A stretch of 64,000 nt of DNA from Chitinophaga pinensis (GTDB lineage Bacteria; Bacteroidota; Bacteroidia; Chitinophagales; CAIOSU01): positions 124,001 to 188,000 of the forward strand of contig CAMDKI010000007.1 in the NCBI GenBank assembly GCA_945901065.1. The letters run 5' to 3'. Numbering within the stretch: position 1 is the first letter of the stretch; the number at the start of each line of letters is the position of its first letter. The notes below the pieces were generated by a model. It was given only the letters and a program-made list of their open reading frames with translations, did not search any database and was not told the DNA's origin. Shown one piece after another: positions 1 to 8,517 of the stretch. The position numbers were made by a program, and so were the translations under genes.

Positions 1-166
1 TCTTTCCATTACTGGATTTTCATCTTTCAGGAAGGAGTGATTTTTAACAATGCTTTAGTTGCATATTGCTTTTTTATTTTGAAAATAGGAATTACCAATT
101 GGCTGGAATGCCCTAGGGCTCTTGACAGCAGTGCTATTTGTTTTATTAGCTTTAAGTGAGAAATAG
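1..166 (+). pseudogene. Possible frame-broken 3' end of a membrane protein gene, cut by the window edge
   Basis: Frame 1 is open from base 1 to a TGA at 157-159 and encodes hydrophobic residues such as NNALVAYCFFILKIGI. A second frame, open only after a TAG at 86-88, encodes a very membrane-like tail (GWNALGLLTAVLFVLLALSEK) ending at TAG 164-166. The two halves look like one membrane-protein C-terminus split by a frameshift near bases 86-105. Only about 55 codons are visible, so this is weak; it could equally be a chance open frame at the end of a gene lying upstream. Bases 167-273 hold no gene and lead into the first radical SAM gene; a weak -7-like TATATTTA lies at 199-206. Confidence 0.25.
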
Positions 167-273
167 CAAAAAGATTGCTTTAGTCATCCTTTTGTGCGTA
201 TATTTATCTGGAATGAATCTAGTTAGTGGCTTATGGTTAAGTCATTTACGAGGATATAAATTAAATTAGCATT

Positions 274-1890
274 ATGAAAGTTACTTTCGTTGCAATGGGT
301 ACCGAGCAGCTGCCAATCAGCTTGCTCTCGGCTATACTAAAGCGTGATGGGCACGAAGTAGGGCTTGCATTCAGTGCATCGTTATTCAATGATCGTTTCA
401 ACCTAGAGATAGAGTCACTTGGTAAGTTTTTTGATGACCGCAATGAGGTTATCAAAGCCATAGTGAAGCAGAAGCCCGACGTGTTGGCGTTTTCGCCACT
501 TACCTCCACATACCAATGGATGTTGGGCATTGCCCGAGAAGCAAAAGTGCTGTTCCCGGAGATAACTACCGTTTGGGGCGGGGTGCATGTGTCGGCAGTG
601 CCTGAGCGAGTATTGGCAAAGCCTGAAGTAGATTATGTGGTTGTAGGCGAAGGCGAAATTGCCTTGCCCGAAATATTGAAACGCATTGAAACCGGCTATA
701 CCGAAGAACCCATTGTAAATACCCGTTTCCGCGCCAAAGATGGTCGCATTATCCGAGGGGTGCAGTCAGGTTTTATTCAAGATTTGGAGTCGTTACCAGC
801 TTTCGATAAATCGCTGTGGGAAGAGCATGTGCGCATAGGCGACTTGTGGCTTACTATGGCATCGCGTGGTTGCCCTTATCGGTGCACCTTTTGTTTCAAC
901 AACTTTTTTGCAGAATTACCTGAAAACAAAAAGGAAAAAGGCAAGTATGTGCGCCAGCGCAGTGTAGAGCATATGATGAATGAACTACTTGAGGCCAAGC
1001 GCAAGTATAAGATTAAAATGGTCGACTTTCAAGATGATGTATTCACGGTAAACAAGCCTTGGCTAAAAGAGTTCCTTACCCGATACAAAAACGAAATCAA
1101 CCTCCCGTTCCAGTGCCTTACTCACCCGCGCTACATTGACGATGAGGTGGCCAAGTGGCTTTATGATGCCGGTTGTCGATGGATACAGATGGGCGTACAG
1201 ACCATGGATGAAGACTTGAAACGTGGCTCACTGAAACGCTACGAAAGCTCTGACCATATACAGAAGGCACTTACCGCAATGAACAAAGCTGGGTTGCTAC
1301 CAAAAGTAGACCACATGTTTGGGTTGCCCAATGAGCCTATTTCGGCTCAGGATACGGCCAAAAAACTATATGCTAGCGATGCCTGCCCTAAACGTATCCA
1401 AACATTTTGGACTTGCTATTTGCCAGGCACCGAGATGATGAAGGATGCCATAGCCGCAGGCGAAATATCGCCAGAGCAGGAGGAACGCCTTAATGAGGGA
1501 TTGGATTTTTATTTCTTCCGGAATGAAGAGAATATTAAGGACCCCGAAATGGTGGCTAAATACAGGGCTTATGAACTGATGTTCAGGCTATTCCCGATTA
1601 TGCCGAAGAGCTGGAGGGAGAAAATGGAACCGCGTCATGTAAGATGGTTGCCAAAAACGCCGAGTCGTATTGTTGCCTCGGTGTTTGATGTAATGACAGG
1701 CTTTACGCACAATAACCCAGAGTTTGCAGCTTATGCCATGCACTACCTTTACCACTTGTATGCTTTCTTTGCTCGCAAAGTAGGTCTTAAGCCCCGCGCT
1801 ACCAAGATTCGCAAGGGATATGTGCCTACCCCACCGACGCAAAAAGTAGCCGAATACAACCAGCATGAAAGGTTGGCCGAAGCTTCTTAA
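274..1890 (+). CDS. B12-binding-type radical SAM protein
   Basis: 538 residues, the usual size for cobalamin-binding radical SAM enzymes. Residues 1-145 form a Rossmann-like B12-binding-type domain, including WGGVHVSAVPE and the GEGE turn at about 125-128; the classical DxHxxG cobalt-ligand motif is not visible, which is common in this family. The radical SAM cluster motif is RGCPYRCTFC, with C200, C204 and C207 binding the 4Fe-4S cluster. The C-terminal part (about 400-538) is helical and basic, without a recognised domain. The family methylates unactivated carbons or performs radical rearrangements on sugars, lipids or small molecules; the substrate here is unknown. The next gene, 27 bases downstream, encodes a second enzyme of the same type, so they are probably co-transcribed. 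Confidence 0.9.
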   Translation: MKVTFVAMGTEQLPISLLSAILKRDGHEVGLAFSASLFNDRFNLEIESLGKFFDDRNEVIKAIVKQKPDVLAFSPLTSTYQWMLGIAREAKVLFPEITTVWGGVHVSAVPERVLAKPEVDYVVVGEGEIALPEILKRIETGYTEEPIVNTRFRAKDGRIIRGVQSGFIQDLESLPAFDKSLWEEHVRIGDLWLTMASRGCPYRCTFCFNNFFAELPENKKEKGKYVRQRSVEHMMNELLEAKRKYKIKMVDFQDDVFTVNKPWLKEFLTRYKNEINLPFQCLTHPRYIDDEVAKWLYDAGCRWIQMGVQTMDEDLKRGSLKRYESSDHIQKALTAMNKAGLLPKVDHMFGLPNEPISAQDTAKKLYASDACPKRIQTFWTCYLPGTEMMKDAIAAGEISPEQEERLNEGLDFYFFRNEENIKDPEMVAKYRAYELMFRLFPIMPKSWREKMEPRHVRWLPKTPSRIVASVFDVMTGFTHNNPEFAAYAMHYLYHLYAFFARKVGLKPRATKIRKGYVPTPPTQKVAEYNQHERLAEAS

Positions 1891-1917
1891 CTTCGCTGCA
1901 ATATACTGCCACAATAA

Positions 1918-3501
1918 ATGACCAGCGCAACCAACACTGCCCTTGCCCAAACTAACCAGGATTTAAAGATAGTGTTGGTGAACCCACCAGTGCTGGCGGT
2001 GTTTGAGCCGTGGTACGATACTCCCGATTTTGGCCGCGTAGCCCTCGCTTGCTTGGCAGCATACCTGCGCCAGCACGGATATAGCAACATTAGAATAGTA
2101 GATGCCAAATTTGAGCGGATGGGCTTTGATAAATGCCTAGCCGAAATTTTAGCGTTTGAGCCCGATATAGTGGGTTACACGGCGTTTACTAACGAGATAA
2201 AGCCAGCAGCATATGTGGCTGCTAAACTAAAACAGGTTAAGCCCCATATACTCAATATTATTGGTGGGGTGCATCTTACCTCAATTCCTGCCAAAACCAT
2301 GCAGGAGTTTGCCATGTTCGATATTGGGGTAATTGGTGAGGGCGAAGAAACCCTTTTGGAAATAGTACGAGCTTATGAGGCAAAGCTGCCTTTGATTGAT
2401 ATTGCGGGTACTATTTACCGTACCGCTGATGGTGGCCTGCAACAAGGCCCCGTACGCGAGCGCATTATGGACCAAGATAGTTTGCCCATGCCTGCTTGGG
2501 ATTTAATGAAGCCTGCCGGAACCTACTATGTGCAAACGCTTCGCGGCTGCCCTTTTAATTGCCTGTTCTGCATGAACCCCAATGGGCGCATAGCTCGCAA
2601 GCGCTCAGTAAGTTTGATTATGGAGGAGTTGGAGTACATTATCAATACCTTCCACCCAGAGCGTATTTCGTTTGGCGATGAGTTGTTTTCTGTTGATATG
2701 CCTCGTACCCATGCCCTGCTAGATGCCATGATAGAGAAAGGCATCGGACAAAAAGTGAAATGGGATGTACAAACCCATGTGCGCTATGTAGATGCTGCAA
2801 TGTTCAAAAAGTTTAGGTTGGCGAATGTGGATAGGGTAGAAATGGGCATTGAAACGGGCGATGAGGGCTCATTGAAAAAAATGGGCAAAGGTACCAACCT
2901 TAAAATGATTGAGGATGCGTATAAAGCCGCCCGTGCCGAGAAGGTAAAAATAGGCACGTTCTTTATTCTTGGCCAACCAAACGAATCGTCCGAAAGCATA
3001 AAGAACACCATAAAGCTTGCCGTAAAAATTAACCCAGAGTTGCCCATGTTTGGCCTCATGACCCCATACCCCGGCACTGCTATTGCCGACATGGCTGCCA
3101 AGGCAGAAGGTGGTTACAAGTTGCTAAGCACCGACTGGGACGAATACAACAAGCAGATTGGTGGTGCGTTGGCGTTTAAAAACATTAGCCGCAGGCAATT
3201 GGAATTTTACCAGAGCTATGCCTACTTAATGGTTTACATTAAGAATTTTAGGCTCGGGGCGCTATTTTCCTTTATACTTACCTACCGGGTAGGTATCTAT
3301 AAGTTTATAAAGAAGGTAATAGGCGGCAAGCAGAAAATGATGCACGGGGTAAACAAACCAAAGGATTACGATACCCTTACAACTTCGACTTTGGTTAACG
3401 AAGGCGATATGATAGAATCTTATAAGGCTTGGAGCAAGTACCAGAAAGATAGCATGGTGTCGTTGCGCAGCAAAACAAGTGTTGAAATAGAAGAGGCTTA
3501 A
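1918..3501 (+). CDS. B12-binding-type radical SAM protein
   Basis: 527 residues with an N-terminal B12-binding-type domain (about 15-160, with IIGGVHLTSIP and GEGEET) and a radical SAM core with C211, C215 and C218 in RGCPFNCLFC. Later core motifs include MGIETGDE (about 305-312) and FFILGQPNES. The C-terminal 100 residues contain a hydrophobic or amphipathic stretch, so membrane association or a lipid-linked substrate is possible. It follows another B12 radical SAM gene by 27 bases and overlaps the convergent glycosyltransferase gene by 4 bases at its stop. Its position at the edge of a glycan locus suggests action on a sugar or lipid carrier; that is inference. Confidence 0.9.
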   Translation: MTSATNTALAQTNQDLKIVLVNPPVLAVFEPWYDTPDFGRVALACLAAYLRQHGYSNIRIVDAKFERMGFDKCLAEILAFEPDIVGYTAFTNEIKPAAYVAAKLKQVKPHILNIIGGVHLTSIPAKTMQEFAMFDIGVIGEGEETLLEIVRAYEAKLPLIDIAGTIYRTADGGLQQGPVRERIMDQDSLPMPAWDLMKPAGTYYVQTLRGCPFNCLFCMNPNGRIARKRSVSLIMEELEYIINTFHPERISFGDELFSVDMPRTHALLDAMIEKGIGQKVKWDVQTHVRYVDAAMFKKFRLANVDRVEMGIETGDEGSLKKMGKGTNLKMIEDAYKAARAEKVKIGTFFILGQPNESSESIKNTIKLAVKINPELPMFGLMTPYPGTAIADMAAKAEGGYKLLSTDWDEYNKQIGGALAFKNISRRQLEFYQSYAYLMVYIKNFRLGALFSFILTYRVGIYKFIKKVIGGKQKMMHGVNKPKDYDTLTTSTLVNEGDMIESYKAWSKYQKDSMVSLRSKTSVEIEEA

Positions 3502-4217
3502 TTTTTAAGGCGATACTTATTTACGCTATACACCAGTTTCAAAAACTCCTTAGCCGCAGCCGCAAGAGTTTTTAAGGAGCCCCCTTTCGGCTCGCCCGAT
3601 TCTCGGCGCAAATACTCTGAAGGGTATTCTTTAAAATCCCTTTTTTGGTGTTTCAGTTTAGCACAAATCTCGCTTTCTAGCAACGAACTTTTAAGGCTAA
3701 GTGGCAAGCTTTGCACCTGCTCTCGTTTGTACACCTTTACCCAATTCACATCTTTCATTTGCAAGCCAAGTAATAGCTTATTCAAAAAGGAATTGAGCCA
3801 TGTAAGCACTTGACGGTACAGTTCATAACCCGTTTTTTCGGGTCGGTAAAAGGCTATTACTTCGTTGCTGCCAAAGGTTGCAAAAGGATAAAGCTCTTTT
3901 ATTTCGAATTGCCCATCGGCAGGTATGGCGCATATATTCTCGTATTGTGCACTCTGATAGCCCGATATAAGAGCGGGGCCTATACCCCGATTTTTTGGGT
4001 GGCGCACAATGCGTATCAATGAATTTTGTTGTGCCAGCGCATCCATAATTGGGCCACTGCCGTCTTGGCTGCCGTCGTCAACCACTAGCACCTCGTAGGG
4101 TTGTTGTTGAGCCAAGTGTTGGCCAGCGGCAAGGGCATCGGTTATTACGCGGGCTATGGTACCCGCTTCATTGTAACAAAATATTACTAAAGACCAGCTC
4201 TGCCCCACCATGCTCAT
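3498..4217 (-). CDS. Family 2 glycosyltransferase
   Basis: 239 residues, GT-A fold, polyprenyl-phosphate mannosyltransferase (DPM1)-like. Visible features: N-terminal LVIFCYNEAGTI, VVDDGSQDGS (about 45-54), the metal and nucleotide-sugar acidic motif AIPADGQFE around D101, and the late motif KDVNWVKVYKR. No transmembrane segments are evident, so it is probably a peripheral cytoplasmic enzyme that makes a polyprenyl-phosphate sugar. Its ATG overlaps the stop of the upstream oxidoreductase gene (ATGA), which indicates translational coupling. It closely resembles in design the GT2 at 14788, which also follows a Gfo/Idh gene with an ATGA overlap. Confidence 0.88.
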   Translation of the reverse strand: MSMVGQSWSLVIFCYNEAGTIARVITDALAAGQHLAQQQPYEVLVVDDGSQDGSGPIMDALAQQNSLIRIVRHPKNRGIGPALISGYQSAQYENICAIPADGQFEIKELYPFATFGSNEVIAFYRPEKTGYELYRQVLTWLNSFLNKLLLGLQMKDVNWVKVYKREQVQSLPLSLKSSLLESEICAKLKHQKRDFKEYPSEYLRRESGEPKGGSLKTLAAAAKEFLKLVYSVNKYRLKN

Positions 4218-5215
4218 AATGCTACCATTTGACCGTCCTGCTTCAACGATTGTTCAGCGGCTATCAATGTCCGAGTTACATCAATGCTTAGTTGCGGGCT
4301 ACAAAGTGGTGTGCCATTGTTGGCTACTACGTTGTAGAAATCATCAACCAAACCGGCAAGGGCTTCTTGCAACGAAAACTTAGGGATGCTCACATCTCCT
4401 AGGCGATAATCGACCAAGGCATTTCGACGATACTCATCTGTAATCATGGAGTAGCCGTAGTCGTATATTTTAAGCTTATCAGTAGGCTCAATATCATCAT
4501 AGATGATCATCTTCTTGTCTCCGCCAATAATCATCTTCCTTATTTTAACTGGCGATGCCCACGAACAATTGAGATGCACAATAAGGCCCGACCGGTAGCG
4601 CAGTGTCACATAGGCTATGTTTTCAACACCGTTGCCCATGTGTGCGGCTCCAATGGCCTGTACTTGGTAGGGGCGCTCGTCAATTAAGTGGTAGATGATT
4701 GAAAGGTCGTGTGTGGCAAGGTCCCAAAGCACGTTGGTGTCGTATTGAAACACACCTAGATTGATGCGGGTAGAATCAATATAGTGTATTTGCCCAAAAT
4801 CTTGATTCTGCAGGGTTTTCTTAATCTTCTGTACCGAGCCCGTATAAAGGAATGTGTAATCTACCATCAATTTTAACCCATGTTTTTCGGCTAGGGCAAA
4901 AAGTTCGGCAACTTCTTCGTTTTTGGTGGCCAAGGGTTTCTCCACCAAAACGTGCTTACCATTTTCAATGGCTTTTTTGGCAAATGCGTAGTGAGTGCTG
5001 GCAGGTGTGGCAATAACTATTGTATCAATCTCGGGGTGGGTAAGTAGGTCGTTAGCCTCGCGAGTAAGCAGTATACCCCTGAAACTCTTGTTCGCAATTT
5101 TCAAACGGTCTTCGCGCAAATCGGCAAGCCCGAATACAGTAATACCTTCCTTCTGCATGAAGTTGCGCACCAAGTTCGGCCCCCAATACCCATATCCCAA
5201 TACGCCTACATTCAT
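4214..5215 (-). CDS. Gfo/Idh/MocA family sugar oxidoreductase (WbpB-like)
   Basis: 333 residues. The N-terminal Rossmann motif is GVLGYGYWGPN (residues 4-14) and the active-site EKP is at 92-94 (HVLVEKPLAT). WDLATHDLSI near 165 is the conserved His-containing motif of nucleotide-sugar members. In known pathways such enzymes oxidise C3 of a UDP-sugar so that a DegT-type aminotransferase can aminate it. The aminotransferase gene lies just upstream at 5281 on the same strand (65-base gap), which matches the WbpB-WbpE pairing. The GT2 downstream is translationally coupled to it. The exact sugar is inferred, not seen. Confidence 0.88.
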   Translation of the reverse strand: MNVGVLGYGYWGPNLVRNFMQKEGITVFGLADLREDRLKIANKSFRGILLTREANDLLTHPEIDTIVIATPASTHYAFAKKAIENGKHVLVEKPLATKNEEVAELFALAEKHGLKLMVDYTFLYTGSVQKIKKTLQNQDFGQIHYIDSTRINLGVFQYDTNVLWDLATHDLSIIYHLIDERPYQVQAIGAAHMGNGVENIAYVTLRYRSGLIVHLNCSWASPVKIRKMIIGGDKKMIIYDDIEPTDKLKIYDYGYSMITDEYRRNALVDYRLGDVSIPKFSLQEALAGLVDDFYNVVANNGTPLCSPQLSIDVTRTLIAAEQSLKQDGQMVAL

Positions 5216-5280
5216 GCTTGTTTGTTCCCCGTTGTGCGTATAAATATAGACTGGTTGTATATCATTGTCAAATGCGCTGT

Positions 5281-6423
5281 TTAATATCTGGTATTAGTAG
5301 CGCTAGCAGCTTCTTGGTTTACTACGGCATTTACAACCTCGGCCACCTGTTTTATCTCCTCCTCAGTTAACTCTGCATACATGGGCAGCGATATGATTTT
5401 GGAATGGAAAGCATGTGCCACTGGGAAATCGGAAGCAACATGACCCCAACTAGCATAAGCGGGTAAAAACGGTAACGAAACCGGATAGTGTATGCCCGCA
5501 AATATGTTATTGGCCTTTAACTCTTCCAGCAGTTTATCCCTATCAGGCACCTGCACTACATACAAGTGAAACACGTGCTTGCTATTGGGCCTTGCCGCTG
5601 GCAGTCCGGTAAAGTTTAAATATTGATCGTAGGTCGCCGCGTTGTTTATTCGTGCATCGGTCCATTGGTCAAGGTACTTTAGCTTTACTGATAGTATGGC
5701 GGCTTGTATGCCATCCAGTTTGCTGTTGCGGCCAATAAGTTGATGATTGTGTTTGCCTGCTTGCCCATGGTTGGCTATCATACGGCATTGGGCGGCTATG
5801 TTATCATCGTTGGTAACTATACCACCTGCATCGCCATAGGCGCCCAAGTTTTTGCCTGGGTAAAAACTAAAGCTGGCCGAGTGGCCCCAAGTTCCGGCTT
5901 TTTTACCGTTTAGTTCGGCACCATGGGCTTGGGCACAATCTTCAATTACTACTAGTTTGTGCTTGGCGGCCGTTTCCATTATGGCAGCCATATTGGCCAT
6001 GTTGCCATAAAAATGCACGGGTATTATTGCCTTGGTTTGTGGCGAAATATGTTGCTCAATAAGGTTCTCGTCAATGGTATAGTAGGTTGGGTCAATATCT
6101 ACGAACACTACTTTGGCACCTACCGCATTTACCGCCGATGCTGTCGATATCCAAGTCATGGCAGGCACCAATACTTCATCGCCAGGGCCAATGCCATGAG
6201 CACGCAGCAAAATTTCAATTGAGTCGGTGCCGTTGGCACATCCAATGCAATGTTTGGTGCCTATATAGGCTGCAAAGTCTGACTCAAACTGACCCACAAA
6301 ACGATTGCCCGGGTCGCCAATAAAAGCGGTTTCGTCAATCACCTGCATTATGGCAGCATTTATTTCTTCTCGTATTTTTAGGTACTGCTTCTTGAGGTCC
6401 ACCAAGGGTATGCGATTCGACAT
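5281..6423 (-). CDS. DegT/DnrJ/EryC1/StrS family PLP-dependent sugar aminotransferase (WbpE-like)
   Basis: 380 residues, full length for the family. The PLP-binding lysine is K191 in SFYPGKNLGAYGDAG, and the EDCAQAHGA motif (161-169) that contacts the cofactor ring is intact. It should transfer an amino group from glutamate to a keto-sugar nucleotide in the cytoplasm. It is the first gene of a minus-strand operon with the Gfo/Idh oxidoreductase and a GT2, a layout fitting synthesis and transfer of an amino sugar. A TACCTTTG -7 box lies about 57 bases upstream of its ATG. A second DegT gene is at 31207. Confidence 0.92.
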   Translation of the reverse strand: MSNRIPLVDLKKQYLKIREEINAAIMQVIDETAFIGDPGNRFVGQFESDFAAYIGTKHCIGCANGTDSIEILLRAHGIGPGDEVLVPAMTWISTASAVNAVGAKVVFVDIDPTYYTIDENLIEQHISPQTKAIIPVHFYGNMANMAAIMETAAKHKLVVIEDCAQAHGAELNGKKAGTWGHSASFSFYPGKNLGAYGDAGGIVTNDDNIAAQCRMIANHGQAGKHNHQLIGRNSKLDGIQAAILSVKLKYLDQWTDARINNAATYDQYLNFTGLPAARPNSKHVFHLYVVQVPDRDKLLEELKANNIFAGIHYPVSLPFLPAYASWGHVASDFPVAHAFHSKIISLPMYAELTEEEIKQVAEVVNAVVNQEAASATNTRY

Positions 6424-6479
6424 GGTTGGTATGTTTTCTTAAAAACAGCAATGCCTAAAGGAAAGCATCGGCAATAGCC

Positions 6480-6487
6480 CAAAGGTA
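6480..6487 (-). promoter_or_regulatory. Bacteroidota -7 box (TACCTTTG) upstream of the aminotransferase operon
   Basis: On the minus strand these bases read TACCTTTG, a perfect match to TAnnTTTG, in the divergent gap between the aminotransferase gene and the first GT-C gene. No TTG lies at the ideal 19-21 base distance; the nearest are 12 and 25 bases away. Predicted leader is about 50 bases. Confidence 0.35.
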
Positions 6488-6547
6488 AATGTTCTGGGGC
6501 AATTTATTAATACAAAAGGATGTGCACAACACCAACTTGCTGCTATT

Positions 6548-8398
6548 TTGCGCTATTTTGCAGTACACATCGCTTCTATTCCATTGAATATTAAACCAAA
6601 TCAATCATCAATAGGTGATGGCAATAGTGCTTTACCAAACTCGGCAAAACTGCCATGGGTATTGGCAGGCTTTATGTTATTTGTATTGGTTTATAAGGTG
6701 GTAATGGCTTTTGTTATATCCAATAAGGGTTTCGATCTTACCGATGAGGGTTGCTATATGCTTTGGTATACCTACCCCGATAAAGACCCCAATCCATTCT
6801 ATTACTTCCATAAAATCGTTTTGGGATTTTTGCCTTTTATCGATTGGAACATTATTAGCCTTCGTATATTGAAAATAGTATCCGATTTGGCTGTCGTAGG
6901 GCTGGTTTCGGCAGTATTATACCGCAATTTACCTAGCAACCTAAAGGGGTTTGGCCATGCGGTATTTTTGCTTGGCGCTTCGGGGCTGGGGTTTTACTCT
7001 ATCATCTATTCCCGCATTTTTTATGAGGGCGACATGAGCTATTTGTTTGCCGTTATGGCATTAGGCGTACCGATGTTATATCTCCAGCCCGAAAAGCGGA
7101 AACAGTTATTGGTCGCTTTATTGGTGTCGGGCATTTTTATTGGCTTGCAGTTCTTCAATAAGTTTTCGGCCAGTGCGGTTTCGTTGGCAGTAGTTGGGGC
7201 CTTGTCCATTTACCTTACCCGCAAGATATGGGGTGCGCTGGTTTTGTTGGTTGGTATTGCTGCGGGTGTAGCACTGTTTTTCGTTGCTACGGGCTACTCC
7301 CCTGCAGCCTGGTATCAAGAGTATCAAGATGGGTATAGGTACGTTATTGAGCCGCTTGGTTACAATCCGTTGCATTTGCTCGTTTTTTATGCAATTGATG
7401 GATTGGTGTTGCTCCTTTTGGCATTATTGCCCTTGGGTGCTTTTGCGCTATTGCGTTTTGTTGGCACTAGGTTAAACAATTGGGGCGCTCCACACTTGAT
7501 ATTTACAGCTCTGGTTTGTGTTTTTTATGGACTGTACTACCTGTTGTTGCCTCACCCTTATTCCGATGCACACTACCAGTATCAAAGTATGCTCCTCAAT
7601 TATTGGTATGTGCCTGCGGTGTCGTTAGCACTTTACCTTCTTTTTATGTTTGAGGGTATTAAGGGTTATACTAAGCAAGAGTGGCTTGTAATACTGTTGT
7701 TGCTGTTAATGCCATTGGTTTCGATGGTGGGCACGGGCACCTCGCTGGCAGTGTCAGCATCGGCATATTTGGTGCCATGGTTTGGCATACTTGGGTTGTT
7801 GTTGGTTAAACATTTTACCCGTAGCCTAGGCCCAGCAATTATGCTACTTGGGGTAATGATAATTGGCGCCTTTACTTATTTCCATTTTACCCGTCCGTTT
7901 AGGCTAAATGCTACAATCAATCAACAGCAAGTGCCTTTAACGGGTCCGAACGAAGAAATTTTGGTGGACAGTACTTTGGCGGCCTTTGTGACTAGCACTA
8001 AAGCAGTGTTGCAACAAAGGGGCATACCCAATGGCTACCCAATAGTGGCCCTGCACAACTTGCCGGGGTTGGTGTATTTGGTTGGTGGTTATTCGCCAGC
8101 TACCCCGTGGTACTTTGACGCAGCGTGGCTAAACGACCCCGAGTATAACCAGAAGCTACACAATACCAATTGCCTCAATATTGGCCGCATCAAACTGTTC
8201 GAGAGCCACCCGCCAGTGTTTATAATTAATGCTTATGCACTTAATGAGGTAACACCTTGTTTAATTGAGCATGGTTTTGATTTGTCTTCCCATAATTATT
8301 CCTCCCAACAAGTACTTAATCCTTATATCGAAAAGGAGCAGCGAGTATTCGATCAAGTAGTGTCCGATTCAGTACTGATTTTTGTTCCAAATCGTTAA
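6548..8398 (+). CDS. Multi-pass membrane protein, probable GT-C fold glycosyltransferase (DEGxY family, copy 1)
   Basis: Up to 616 residues with about 11-13 hydrophobic segments. After the first segment the loop reads FDLTDEGCY (D66, E67), in the place where GT-C enzymes such as ArnT and PMT carry their catalytic acidic pair. The chain ends in a soluble domain (about 455-616) with PGLVYLVGGYSPATPWYF and DSVLIFVPNR, shared with four paralogs in this window. GT-C enzymes move a sugar from polyprenyl phosphate to lipid, glycan or protein outside the inner membrane. There is no ATG at the start: TTG at 6548 gives the full frame, and a second TTG at 6584 gives an N-terminus closer to that of the next paralog. 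The acceptor is unknown. Confidence 0.75.
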   Translation: MRYFAVHIASIPLNIKPNQSSIGDGNSALPNSAKLPWVLAGFMLFVLVYKVVMAFVISNKGFDLTDEGCYMLWYTYPDKDPNPFYYFHKIVLGFLPFIDWNIISLRILKIVSDLAVVGLVSAVLYRNLPSNLKGFGHAVFLLGASGLGFYSIIYSRIFYEGDMSYLFAVMALGVPMLYLQPEKRKQLLVALLVSGIFIGLQFFNKFSASAVSLAVVGALSIYLTRKIWGALVLLVGIAAGVALFFVATGYSPAAWYQEYQDGYRYVIEPLGYNPLHLLVFYAIDGLVLLLLALLPLGAFALLRFVGTRLNNWGAPHLIFTALVCVFYGLYYLLLPHPYSDAHYQYQSMLLNYWYVPAVSLALYLLFMFEGIKGYTKQEWLVILLLLLMPLVSMVGTGTSLAVSASAYLVPWFGILGLLLVKHFTRSLGPAIMLLGVMIIGAFTYFHFTRPFRLNATINQQQVPLTGPNEEILVDSTLAAFVTSTKAVLQQRGIPNGYPIVALHNLPGLVYLVGGYSPATPWYFDAAWLNDPEYNQKLHNTNCLNIGRIKLFESHPPVFIINAYALNEVTPCLIEHGFDLSSHNYSSQQVLNPYIEKEQRVFDQVVSDSVLIFVPNR

Positions 8399-8517
8399 TT
8401 TTAAATTATATGTATATTTTAATCGTCGACTATTGTTTTGGTCAAAATAATTATTTATTTGTGTTATTATTGCCTAATCAAGTAATGATGGTTTACGAAA
8501 TTATAAATTAGGGCAAG

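Noticed and set aside
1588..1950. 120-codon minus-strand open frame across the end of the first radical SAM gene
   Set aside because: It is antisense to a clear coding sequence, has no family features, and overlaps two good genes.
8399..8517. Possible promoter between GT-C copies 1 and 2
   Set aside because: Only TTTATTTG-like partial matches to the -7 box; not enough to call.
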